A stretch of DNA of 64,000 nt, taken from Auanema rhodensis (taxonomy: Eukaryota > Nematoda > Chromadorea > Rhabditida > Rhabditidae). The notes under the pieces were generated by a model. The model worked only from the letters and a program-made list of their open reading frames with translations, had not been told where the DNA came from and did not search any database. A program made the position numbers and the translations under genes. The stretch is from assembly GCA_964057225.1 (NCBI GenBank), contig OZ059894.1:23032476-23096475 (forward strand). Reading direction: 5' to 3'. Below, piece after piece: positions 26,664 through 40,352 of this stretch; within the stretch, counting starts at the first letter, position 1; every line of letters begins with the position of its first letter.

Positions 26664-29600
26664 GGTGCATTTTTAAGCTAGCGCAAATCTGATAACACAG
26701 ATCCACGCAGCTTAAAAATCCGCATCGAATGCACTATACTACATTGAGAAACGCTTGATACAAAAATTAGTTATGATCGTTTGAAAAATGATGCATTAGT
26801 GTAAGTTGAGTTTCCATGTACACTCAACATTGCTTCCAAAAACATTTTGACAAAAATTTTTTCGAAAAACTTCAAAAGAATTTAGCAAAAAGTAGATGTT
26901 TTTAGATTCCATTTTTCAAGGCAAAGACGATAGACAATGTTATTCAACGAAAAAATTAATTCTTTAGGGTGAAAATCGAGGATATAAGTGTGAACTTATA
27001 TCAGTTGATATCTCGGTGCATTTTTAAGCTAGCGCAAATCTGATCACACAGATCGACGCAGCTTAAAAATCCGCATCGAATGCACTATACTACATTGAGA
27101 AACGCTTAATACACAAATTAGTTATGATTGTTTGAAAAATGATGCATTAGTGTATGTTGAGTTTCCATGTACACTCAATATTGCTTCCAAAAACATTTTG
27201 ACAAAAATTTTTTCGAAAAATTTCAAAAGAATTTAGCAAAAAGTAGATGTTTTTAGATTCCATTTTTCAAGGCAAAGACGATAGACAATGTTATGCAACG
27301 AAAAAATTAATTCTTTAGGGTGAAAATCGAGGATATAAGTGTGAACATATATCAGTTGATATCTCGGTGCATTTTTAAGCTAGCGCAAATCTGATAACAC
27401 AGATCGACGCAGCTTAAAAATCCGCATCGAATGCACTATACTACATTGAGAAACGCTTAATACACAAATTAGTTATGATCGTTTGAAACATGATGCATTA
27501 GTGTATGTTGAGTTTCCATGTACACTCAATATTGCTTCCAAAAACATTTTGACAAAAATTTTTTCGAAAAATTTCAAAAGAATTTAGCAAAAAGTAGATG
27601 TTTTTAGATTCCATTTTTCAAGGCAAAGACGATAGACAATGTTATGCAACGAAAAAATTAATTCTTTAGGGTGAAAATCGAGGATATAAGTGTGAACTTA
27701 TATCAGTTGATATTTCGGTGCATTTTTAAGCTAGCGCAAATCTGATCACACAGATCGACGCAGCTTAAAAATCCGCATCGAATGCACTATACTACATTGA
27801 GAAACGCTTAATACACAAATTAGTTATGATCGTTTGAAAAATGATGCATTAGTGTATGTTGAGTTTCCATGTACACTCAATATTGCTTCCAAAAACATTT
27901 TGACAAAAATTTTTTCGAAAAATTTCAAAAGAATTTAGCAAAAAGTAGATGTTTTTAGATTCCATTTTTCAAGGCAAAGACGATAGACAATGTTATTCAA
28001 CGAAAAAATTAATTCTTTAGGGTGAAAATCGAGGATATAAGTGTGAACTTATATCAGTCGATATCTCGGTGCATTTTTAAGCTAGCGCAAATCTGATAAC
28101 ACAGATCGACGCAGCTTAAAAATCCGCATCGAATGCACTATACTACATTGAGAAACGCTTAATACACAAATTAGTTATGATCGTTTGAAAAATGATGCAT
28201 TAGTGTATGTTGAGTTTCCATGTACACTCAATATTGCTTCCAAAAACATTTTGACAAAAATTTTTTCGAAAAATTTCAAAAGAATTTAGCAAAAAGTAGA
28301 TGTTTTTAGATTCCATTTTTCAAGGCAAAGACGATAGACAATGTTATGCAACGAAAAAATTAATTCTTTAGGGTGAAAATCGAGGATATAAGTGTGAACT
28401 TATATCAGTTGATATCTCGGTGCATTTTTAAGCTAGCGCAAATCTGATAACACAGATCCACGCAGCTTAAAAATCCGCATCGAATGCACTATACTACATT
28501 GAGAAACGCTTGATACAAAAATTAGTTATGATCGTTTGAAAAATGATGCATTAGTGTATGTTGAGTTTCCATGTACACTCAACATTGCTTCCAAAAACAT
28601 TTTGACAAAAATTTTTTCGAAAAACTTCAAAAGAATTTAGCAAAAAGTAGATGTTTTTAGATTCCATTTTTCAAGGCAAAGACGATAGACAATGTTATTC
28701 AACGAAAAAATTAATTCTTTAGGGTGAAAATCGAGGATATAAGTGTGAACTTATATCAGTTGATATCTCGGTGCATTTTTAAGCTAGCGCAAATCTGATC
28801 ACACAGATCGACGCAGCTTAAAAATCCGCATCGAATGCACTATACTACATTGAGAAACGCTTAATACACAAATTAGTTATGATTGTTTGAAAAATGATGC
28901 ATTAGTGTATGTTGAGTTTCCATGTACACTCAATATTGCTTCCAAAAACATTTTGACAAAAATTTTTTCGAAAAATTTCAAAAGAATTTAGCAAAAAGTA
29001 GATGTTTTTAGATTCCATTTTTCAAGGCAAAGACGATAGACAATGTTATGCAACGAAAAAATTAATTCTTTAGGGTGAAAATCGAGGATATAAGTGTGAA
29101 CATATATCAGTTGATATCTCGGTGCATTTTTAAGCTAGCGCAAATCTGATAACACAGATCGACGCAGCTTAAAAATCCGCATCGAATGCACTATACTACA
29201 TTGAGAAACGCTTAATACACAAATTAGTTATGATCGTTTGAAACATGATGCATTAGTGTATGTTGAGTTTCCATGTACACTCAATATTGCTTCCAAAAAC
29301 ATTTTGACAAAAATTTTTTCGAAAAATTTCAAAAGAATTTAGCAAAAAGTAGATGTTTTTAGATTCCATTTTTCAAGGCAAAGACGATAGACAATGTTAT
29401 GCAACGAAAAAATTAATTCTTTAGGGTGAAAATCGAGGATATAAGTGTGAACTTATATCAGTTGATATTTCGGTGCATTTTTAAGCTAGCGCAAATCTGA
29501 TCACACAGATCGACGCAGCTTAAAAATCCGCATCGAATGCACTATACTACATTGAGAAACGCTTAATACACAAATTAGTTATGATCGTTTGAAAAATGAT

Positions 29601-31928
29601 GCATTAGTGTATGTTGAGTTTCCATGTACACTCAATATTGCTTCCAAAAACATTTTGACAAAAATTTTTTCGAAAAATTTCAAAAGAATTTAGCAAAAAG
29701 TAGATGTTTTTAGATTCCATTTTTCAAGGCAAAGACGATAGACAATGTTATGCAACGAAAAAATTAATTCTTTAGGGTGAAAATCGAGGATATAAGTGTG
29801 AACATATATCAGTTGATATCTCGGTGCATTTTTAAGCTAGCGCAAATCTGATAACACAGATCGACGCAGCTTAAAAATCCGCATCGAATGCACTATACTA
29901 CATTGAGAAACGCTTAATACACAAATTAGTTATGATCGTTTGAAAAATGATGCATTAGTGTATGTTGAGTTTCCATGTACACTCAATATTGCTTCCAAAA
30001 ACATTTTGACAAAAATTTTTTCGAAAAATTTCGAAAGAATTTAGCAAAAAGTAGATGTTTTTAGATTCCATTTTTCAAGGCAAAGACGATAGACAATGTT
30101 ATGCAACGAAAAAATTAATTCTTTAGGGTGAAAATCGAGGATATAAGTGTGAACTTATATCAGTTGATATCTCGGTGCATTTTTAAGCTAGCGCAAATCT
30201 GATAACACAGATCCACGCAGCTTAAAAATCCGCATCGAATGCACTATACTACATTGAGAAACGCTTGATACAAAAATTAGTTATGATCGTTTGAAAAATG
30301 ATGCATTAGTGTATGTTGAGTTTCCATGTACACTCAACATTGCTTCCAAAAACATTTTGACAAAAATTTTTTCGAAAAACTTCAAAAGAATTTAGCAAAA
30401 AGTAGATGTTTTTAGATTCCATTTTTCAAGGCAAAGACGATAGACAATGTTATTCAACGAAAAAATTAATTCTTTAGGGTGAAAATCGAGGATATAAGTG
30501 TGAACTTATATCAGTTGATATCTCGGTGCATTTTTAAGCTAGCGCAAATCTGATCACACAGATCGACGCAGCTTAAAAATCCGCATCGAATGCACTATAC
30601 TACATTGAGAAACGCTTAATACACAAATTAGTTATGATTGTTTGAAAAATGATGCATTAGTGTATGTTGAGTTTCCATGTACACTCAATATTGCTTCCAA
30701 AAACATTTTGACAAAAATTTTTTCGAAAAATTTCAAAAGAATTTAGCAAAAAGTAGATGTTTTTAGATTCCATTTTTCAAGGCAAAGACGATAGACAATG
30801 TTATGCAACGAAAAAATTAATTCTTTAGGGTGAAAATCGAGGATATAAGTGTGAACATATATCAGTTGATATCTCGGTGCATTTTTAAGCTAGCGCAAAT
30901 CTGATAACACAGATCGACGCAGCTTAAAAATCCGCATCGAATGCACTATACTACATTGAGAAACGCTTAATACACAAATTAGTTATGATCGTTTGAAACA
31001 TGATGCATTAGTGTATGTTGAGTTTCCATGTACACTCAATATTGCTTCCAAAAACATTTTGACAAAAATTTTTTCGAAAAATTTCAAAAGAATTTAGCAA
31101 AAAGTAGATGTTTTTAGATTCCATTTTTCAAGGCAAAGACGATAGACAATGTTATGCAACGAAAAAATTAATTCTTTAGGGTGAAAATCGAGGATATAAG
31201 TGTGAACTTATATCAGTTGATATTTCGGTGCATTTTTAAGCTAGCGCAAATCTGATCACACAGATCGACGCAGCTTAAAAATCCGCATCGAATGCACTAT
31301 ACTACATTGAGAAACGCTTAATACACAAATTAGTTATGATCGTTTGAAAAATGATGCATTAGTGTATGTTGAGTTTCCATGTACACTCAATATTGCTTCC
31401 AAAAACATTTTGACAAAAATTTTTTCGAAAAATTTCAAAAGAATTTAGCAAAAAGTAGATGTTTTTAGATTCCATTTTTCAAGGCAAAGACGATAGACAA
31501 TGTTATTCAACGAAAAAATTAATTCTTTAGGGTGAAAATCGAGGATATAAGTGTGAACTTATATCAGTCGATATCTCGGTGCATTTTTAAGCTAGCGCAA
31601 ATCTGATAACACAGATCGACGCAGCTTAAAAATCCGCATCGAATGCACTATACTACATTGAGAAACGCTTAATACACAAATTAGTTATGATCGTTTGAAA
31701 AATGATGCATTAGTGTATGTTGAGTTTCCATGTACACTCAATATTGCTTCCAAAAACATTTTGACAAAAATTTTTTCGAAAAATTTCAAAAGAATTTAGC
31801 AAAAAGTAGATGTTTTTAGATTCCATTTTTCAAGGCAAAGACGATAGACAATGTTATTCAACGAAAAAATTAATTCTTTAGGGTGAAAATCGAGGATATA
31901 AGTGTGAACTTATATCAGTTGATATCTC
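26664..31928 (+). repeat. Satellite A, 5-monomer higher-order repeat (1755 bp), three tandem copies
   Basis: Copies occupy 26664-28418, 28419-30173 and 30174-31928. Four private variants recur at exactly 1755 bp: gatccacg (26701, 28456, 30211), gttatgattg in the second monomer, gtttgaaacatg in the third, and gatatttcgg at the start of the fourth. The copies are not identical. For example cagtcgatatc ends the fourth monomer in copies 1 and 3 but not in copy 2, and tttcgaaagaat marks the fifth monomer in copy 2 only. Confidence 0.92.
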
Positions 31929-34900
31929 GGTGCATTTTTAGGCTAGCGCAAATCTGATCACACAGATCGACGCAGCTTAAAAATCCGCATCGAATGCACT
32001 ATACTACATTGAGAAACGCTTAATACACAAATTAGTTATGATCGTTTGAAAAATGATGCATTAGTGTATGTTGAGTTTCCATGTACACTCAATATTGCTT
32101 CCAAAAACATTTTGACAAAAATTTTTTCGAAAAATTTCAAAAGAATTTAGCAAAAAGTAGATGTTTTTAGATTCCATTTTTCAAGGCAAAGACGATAGAC
32201 AATGTTATTCAACGAAAAAATTAATTCTTTAGGGTGAAAATCGAGGATATAAGTGTGAACTTATATCAGTCGATATCTCGGTGCATTTTTAAGCTAGCGC
32301 AAATCTGATAACACAGATCGACGCAGCTTAAAAATCCGCATCGAATGCACTATACTACATTGAGAAACGCTTAATACACAAATTAGTTATGATCGTTTGA
32401 AAAATGATGCATTAGTGTATGTTGAGTTTCCATGTACACTCAATATTGCTTCCAAAAACATTTTGACAAAAATTTTTTCGAAAAATTTCAAAAGAATTTA
32501 GCAAAAAGTAGATGTTTTTAGATTCCATTTTTCAAGGCAAAGACGATAGACAATGTTATTCAACGAAAAAATTAATTCTTTAGGGTGAAAATCGAGGATA
32601 TAAGTGTGAACTTATATCAGTTGATATCTCGGTGCATTTTTAAGCTAGCGCAAATCTGATAACACAGATCGACGCAGCTTAAAAATCCGCATCGAATGCA
32701 CTATACTACATTGAGAAACGCTTAATACACAAATTAGTTATGATCGTTTGAAAAATGATGCATTAGTGTATGTTGAGTTTCCATGTACACTCAATATTGC
32801 TTCCAAAAACATTTTGACAAAAATTTTTTCGAAAAATTTCAAAAGAATTTAGCAAAAAGTAGATGTTTTTAGATTCCATTTTTCAAGGCAAAGACGATAG
32901 ACAATGTTATTCAACGAAAAAATTAATTCTTTAGGGTGAAAATCGAGGATATAAGTGTGAACTTATATCAGTCGATATCTCGGTGCATTTTTAAGCTAGC
33001 GCAAATCTGATCACACAGATCGACGCAGCTTAAAAATCCGCATCGAATGCACTATACTACATTGAGAAACGCTTAATACACAAATTAGTTATGATCGTTT
33101 GAAAAATGATGCATTAGTGTATGTTGAGTTTCCATGTACACTCAATATTGCTTCCAAAAACATTTTGACAAAAATTTTTTCGAAAAATTTCGAAAGAATT
33201 TAGCAAAAAGTAGATGTTTTTAGATTCCATTTTTCAAGGCAAAGACGATAGACAATGTTATGCAACGAAAAAATTAATTCTTTAGGGTGAAAATCGAGGA
33301 TATAAGTGTGAACATATATCAGTTGATATCTCGGTGCATTTTTAAGCTAGCGCAAATCTGATAACACAGATCGACGCAGCTTAAAAATCCGCATCGAATG
33401 CACTATACTACATTGAGAAACGCTTAATACACAAATTAGTTATGATCGTTTGAAAAATGATGCATTAGTGTATGTTGAGTTTCCATGTACACTCAATATT
33501 GCTTCCAAAAACATTTTGACAAAAATTTTTTCGAAAAATTTCAAAAGAATTTAGCAAAAAGTAGATGTTTTTAGATTCCATTTTTCAAGGCAAAGACGAT
33601 AGACAATGTTATGCAACGAAAAAATTAATTCTTTAGGGTGAAAATCGAGGATATAAGTGTGAACATATATCAGTTGATATCTCGGTGCATTTTTAAGCTA
33701 GCGCAAATCTGATAACACAGATCGACGCAGCTTAAAAATCCGCATCGAATGCACTATACTACATTGAGAAACGCTTAATACACAAATTAGTTATGATCGT
33801 TTGAAAAATGATGCATTAGTGTATGTTGAGTTTCCATGTACACTCAATATTGCTTCCAAAAACATTTTGACAAAAATTTTTTCGAAAAATTTCAAAAGAA
33901 TTTAGCAAAAAGTAGATGTTTTTAGATTCCATTTTTCAAGGCAAAGACGATAGACAATGTTATGCAACGAAAAAATTAATTCTTTAGGGTGAAAATCGAG
34001 GATATAAGTGTGAACTTATATCAGTTGATATCTCGGTGCATTTTTAAGCTAGCGCAAATCTGATAACACAGATCCACGCAGCTTAAAAATCCGCATCGAA
34101 TGCACTATACTACATTGAGAAACGCTTGATACAAAAATTAGTTATGATCGTTTGAAAAATGATGCATTAGTGTATGTTGAGTTTCCATGTACACTCAACA
34201 TTGCTTCCAAAAACATTTTGACAAAAATTTTTTCGAAAAACTTCAAAAGAATTTAGCAAAAAGTAGATGTTTTTAGATTCCATTTTTCAAGGCAAAGACG
34301 ATAGACAATGTTATTCAACGAAAAAATTAATTCTTTAGGGTGAAAATCGAGGATATAAGTGTGAACTTATATCAGTTGATATCTCGGTGCATTTTTAAGC
34401 TAGCGCAAATCTGATCACACAGATCGACGCAGCTTAAAAATCCGCATCGAATGCACTATACTACATTGAGAAACGCTTAATACACAAATTAGTTATGATT
34501 GTTTGAAAAATGATGCATTAGTGTATGTTGAGTTTCCATGTACACTCAATATTGCTTCCAAAAACATTTTGACAAAAATTTTTTCGAAAAATTTCAAAAG
34601 AATTTAGCAAAAAGTAGATGTTTTTAGATTCCATTTTTCAAGGCAAAGACGATAGACAATGTTATGCAACGAAAAAATTAATTCTTTAGGGTGAAAATCG
34701 AGGATATAAGTGTGAACATATATCAGTTGATATCTCGGTGCATTTTTAAGCTAGCGCAAATCTGATAACACAGATCGACGCAGCTTAAAAATCCGCATCG
34801 AATGCACTATACTACATTGAGAAACGCTTAATACACAAATTAGTTATGATCGTTTGAAAAATGATGCATTAGTGTATGTTGAGTTTCCATGTACACTCAA

Positions 34901-35438
34901 TATTGCTTCCAAAAACATTTTGACAAAAATTTTTTCGAAAAATTTCAAAAGAATTTAGCAAAAAGTAGATGTTTTTAGATTCCATTTTTCAAGGCAAAGA
35001 CGATAGACAATGTTATTCAACGAAAAAATTAATTCTTTAGGGTGAAAATCGAGGATATAAGTGTGAACTTATATCAGTTGATATCTCGGTGCATTTTTAA
35101 GCTAGCGCAAATCTGATAACACAGATCGACGCAGCTTAAAAATCCGCATCGAATGCACTATACTACATTGAGAAACGCTTAATACACAAATTAGTTATGA
35201 TCGTTTGAAAAATGATGCATTAGTGTATGTTGAGTTTCCATGTACACTCAATATTGCTTCCAAAAACATTTTGACAAAAATTTTTTCGAAAAATTTCAAA
35301 AGAATTTAGCCAAAAGTAGATGTTTTTAGATTCCATTTTTCAAGGCAAAGACGATAGACAATGTTATGCAACGAAAAAATTAATTCTTTAGGGTGAAAAT
35401 CGAGGATATAAGTGTGAACTTATATCAGTTGATATCTC
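31929..35438 (+). repeat. Satellite A, dimer-like segment and partial fourth copy of the 5-monomer repeat
   Basis: Ten monomers of 351 bp. The variant cagtcgatatc recurs at 31567, 32269 and 32971 with 702-bp spacing, so a two-monomer period runs across the boundary with the previous block. At 34035 the gatccacg monomer and the gttatgattg monomer of the 1755-bp unit reappear, 3861 bp (11 monomers) after the previous copy. The third monomer there lacks the gaaacatg variant. The monomer at 31929 has a private ttaggctagc change in the hairpin arm. Confidence 0.85.
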
Positions 35439-38400
35439 GGTGCATTTTTAAGCTAGCGCAAATCTGATCACACAGATCGACGCAGCTTAAAAATCCGCAT
35501 CGAATGCACTATACTACATTGAGAAACGCTTAATACACAAATTAGTTATGATCGTTTGAAAAATGATGCATTAGTGTATGTTGAGTTTCCATGTACACTC
35601 AATATTGCTTCCAAAAACATTTTGACAAAAATTTTTTCGAAAAATTTCAAAAGAATTTAGCCAAAAGTAGATGTTTTTAGATTCCATTTTTTAAGGCAAA
35701 GACGATAGACAATGTTATGCAACGAAAAAATTAATTCTTTAGGGTGAAAATCGAGGATATAAGTGTGAACTTATATCAGTTGATATCTCGGTGCATTTTT
35801 AAGCTAGCGCAAATCTGATCACACAGATCGACGCAGCTTAAAAATCCGCATCGAATGCACTATACTACATTGAGAAACGCTTAATACACAAATTAGTTAT
35901 GATCGTTTGAAAAATGATGCATTAGTGTATGTTGAGTTTCCATGTACACTCAATATTGCTTCCAAAAACATTTTGACAAAAATTTTTTCGAAAAATTTCA
36001 AAAGAATTTAGCAAAAAGTAGATGTTTTTAGATTCCATTTTTCAAGGCAAAGACGATAGACAATGTTATGCAACGAAAAAATTAATTCTTTAGGGTGAAA
36101 ATCGAGGATATAAGTGTGAACTTATATCAGTTGATATCTCGGTGCATTTTTAAGCTAGCGCAAATCTGATCACACAGATCGACGCAGCTTAAAAATCCGC
36201 ATCGAATGCACTATACTACATTGAGAAACGCTTAATACACAAATTAGTTATGATCGTTTGAAAAATGATGCATTAGTGTATGTTGAGTTTCCATGTACAC
36301 TCAATATTGCTTCCAAAAACATTTTGACAAAAATTTTTTCGAAAAATTTCAAAAGAATTTAGCAAAAAGTAGATGTTTTTAGATTCCATTTTTCAAGGCA
36401 AAGACGATAGACAATGTTATGCAACGAAAAAATTAATTCTTTAGGGTGAAAATCGAGGATATAAGTGTGAACTTATATCAGTTGATATCTCGGTGCATTT
36501 TTAAGCTAGCGCAAATCTGATCACACAGATCGACGCAGCTTAAAAATCCGCATCGAATGCACTATACTACATTGAGAAACGCTCAATACACAAATTAGTT
36601 ATGATCGTTTGAAAAATGATGCATTAGTGTATGTTGAGTTTCCATGTACACTCAATATTGCTTCCAAAAACATTTTGACAAAAAGTTTTTCGAAAAATTT
36701 CAAAAGAATTTAGCAAAAAGTAGATGTTTTTAGATTCCATTTTTCAAGGCAAAGACGATAGACAATGTTATGCAACGAAAAAATTAATTCTTTAGGGTGA
36801 AAATCGAGGATATAAGTGTGAACATATATCAGTTGATATCTCGGTGCATTTTTAAGCTAGCGCAAATCTGATAACACAGATCGACGCAGCTTAAAAATCC
36901 GCATCGAATGCACTATACTACATTGAGAAACGCTTAATACAAAAATTAGTTATGATCGTTTGAAAAATGATGCATTAGTGTATGTTGAGTTTCCATGTAC
37001 ACTCAATATTGCTTCCAAAAACATTTTGACAAAAATTTTTTCGAAAAATTTCAAAAGAATTCAGCAAAAAGTAGATGTTTTTAGATTCCATTTTTCAAGG
37101 CAAAGACGATAGACAATGTTATGCAACGAAAAAATTAATTCTTTAGGGTGAAAATCGAGGATATAAGTGTGAACTTATATCAGTTGATATCTCGGTGCAT
37201 TTTTAAGCTAGCGCAAATCTGATCACACAGATCGACGCAGCTTAAAAATCCGCATCGAATGCACTATACTACATTGAGAAACGCTTAATACACAAATTAG
37301 TTATGATCGTTTGAAAAATGATGCATTAGTGTATGTTGAGTTTCCATGTACACTCAATATTGCTTCCAAAAACATTTTGACAAAAATTTTTTCGAAAAAT
37401 TTCAAAAGAATTTAGCAAAAAGTAGATGTTTTTAGATTCCATTTTTCAAGGCAAAGACGATAGACAATGTTATTCAACGAAAAAATTAATTCTTTAGGGT
37501 GAAAATCGAGGATATAAGTGTGAACTTATATCAGTTGATATCTCGGTGCATTTTTAAGCTAGCGCAAATCTGATCACACAGATCGACGCAGCTTAAAAAT
37601 CCGCATCGAATGCACTATACTACATTGAGAAACGCTTAATACACAAATTAGTTATGATCGTTTGAAAAATGATGCATTATTGTATGTTGAGTTTCCATGT
37701 ACACTCAATATTGCTTCCAAAAACATTTTGACAAAAATTTTTTCGAAAAATTTCAAAAGAATTTAGCAAAAAGTAGATGTTTTTAGATTCCATTTTTCAA
37801 GGCAAAGACGATAGACAATGTTATTCAACGAAAAAATTAATTCTTTAGGGTGAAAATCGAGGATATAAGTGTGAACTTATATCAGTTGATATCTCGGTGC
37901 ATTTTTAAGCTAGCGCAAATCTGATCACACAGATCGACGCAGCTTAAAAATCCGCATCGAATGCACTATACTACATTGAGAAACGCTTAATACACAAATT
38001 AGTTATGATCGTTTGAAAAATGATGCATTAGTGTATGTTGAGTTTCCATGTACACTCAATATTGCTTCCAAAAACATTTTGACAAAAATTTTTTCGAAAA
38101 ATTTCAAAAGAATTTAGCCAAAAGTAGATGTTTTTAGATTCCATTTTTTAAGGCAAAGACGATAGACAATGTTATGCAACGAAAAAATTAATTCTTTAGG
38201 GTGAAAATCGAGGATATAAGTGTGAACTTATATCAGTTGATATCTCGGTGCATTTTTAAGCTAGCGCAAATCTGATCACACAGATCGACGCAGCTTAAAA
38301 ATCCGCATCGAATGCACTATACTACATTGAGAAACGCTTAATACACAAATTAGTTATGATCGTTTGAAAAATGATGCATTAGTGTATGTTGAGTTTCCAT

Positions 38401-40352
38401 GTACACTCAATATTGCTTCCAAAAACATTTTGACAAAAATTTTTTCGAAAAATTTCAAAAGAATTTAGCAAAAAGTAGATGTTTTTAGATTCCATTTTTC
38501 AAGGCAAAGACGATAGACAATGTTATGCAACGAAAAAATTAATTCTTTAGGGTGAAAATCGAGGATATAAGTGTGAACTTATATCAGTTGATATCTCGGT
38601 GCATTTTTAAGCTAGCGCAAATCTGATCACACAGATCGACGCAGCTTAAAAATCCGCATCGAATGCACTATACTACATTGAGAAACGCTTAATACACAAA
38701 TTAGTTATGATCGTTTGAAAAATGATGCATTAGTGTATGTTGAGTTTCCATGTACACTCAATATTGCTTCCAAAAACATTTTGACAAAAATTTTTTCGAA
38801 AAATTTCAAAAGAATTTAGCAAAAAGTAGATGTTTTTAGATTCCATTTTTCAAGGCAAAGACGATAGACAATGTTATGCAACGAAAAAATTAATTCTTTA
38901 GGGTGAAAATCGAGGATATAAGTGTGAACTTATATCAGTTGATATCTCGGTGCATTTTTAAGCTAGCGCAAATCTGATCACACAGATCGACGCAGCTTAA
39001 AAATCCGCATCGAATGCACTATACTACATTGAGAAACGCTCAATACACAAATTAGTTATGATCGTTTGAAAAATGATGCATTAGTGTATGTTGAGTTTCC
39101 ATGTACACTCAATATTGCTTCCAAAAACATTTTGACAAAAAGTTTTTCGAAAAATTTCAAAAGAATTTAGCAAAAAGTAGATGTTTTTAGATTCCATTTT
39201 TCAAGGCAAAGACGATAGACAATGTTATGCAACGAAAAAATTAATTCTTTAGGGTGAAAATCGAGGATATAAGTGTGAACATATATCAGTTGATATCTCG
39301 GTGCATTTTTAAGCTAGCGCAAATCTGATAACACAGATCGACGCAGCTTAAAAATCCGCATCGAATGCACTATACTACATTGAGAAACGCTTAATACAAA
39401 AATTAGTTATGATCGTTTGAAAAATGATGCATTAGTGTATGTTGAGTTTCCATGTACACTCAATATTGCTTCCAAAAACATTTTGACAAAAATTTTTTCG
39501 AAAAATTTCAAAAGAATTTAGCAAAAAGTAGATGTTTTTAGATTCCATTTTTCAAGGCAAAGACGATAGACAATGTTATGCAACGAAAAAATTAATTCTT
39601 TAGGGTGAAAATCGAGGATATAAGTGTGAACTTATATCAGTTGATATCTCGGTGCATTTTTAAGCTAGCGCAAATCTGATCACACAGATCGACGCAGCTT
39701 AAAAATCCGCATCGAATGCACTATACTACATTGAGAAACGCTTAATACACAAATTAGTTATGATCGTTTGAAAAATGATGCATTAGTGTATGTTGAGTTT
39801 CCATGTACACTCAATATTGCTTCCAAAAACATTTTGACAAAAATTTTTTCGAAAAATTTCAAAAGAATTTAGCAAAAAGTAGATGTTTTTAGATTCCATT
39901 TTTCAAGGCAAAGACGATAGACAATGTTATTCAACGAAAAAATTAATTCTTTAGGGTGAAAATCGAGGATATAAGTGTGAACTTATATCAGTTGATATCT
40001 CGGTGCATTTTTAAGCTAGCGCAAATCTGATCACACAGATCGACGCAGCTTAAAAATCCGCATCGAATGCACTATACTACATTGAGAAACGCTTAATACA
40101 CAAATTAGTTATGATCGTTTGAAAAATGATGCATTATTGTATGTTGAGTTTCCATGTACACTCAATATTGCTTCCAAAAACATTTTGACAAAAATTTTTT
40201 CGAAAAATTTCAAAAGAATTTAGCAAAAAGTAGATGTTTTTAGATTCCATTTTTCAAGGCAAAGACGATAGACAATGTTATTCAACGAAAAAATTAATTC
40301 TTTAGGGTGAAAATCGAGGATATAAGTGTGAACTTATATCAGTTGATATCTC
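35439..40352 (+). repeat. Satellite A, 7-monomer higher-order repeat (2457 bp), two tandem copies
   Basis: Copies are 35439-37895 and 37896-40352. Markers recur at exactly 2457 bp: ttagccaaaag with ttttttaagg in the first monomer (35657, 38114), gctcaatacac (36581, 39038), aaaagtttttcg in the same monomer, a monomer with acaaaaatt instead of acacaaatt next to it, and gcattattgt (37674, 40131). Other positions are close to the general right-hand consensus. Confidence 0.9.
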
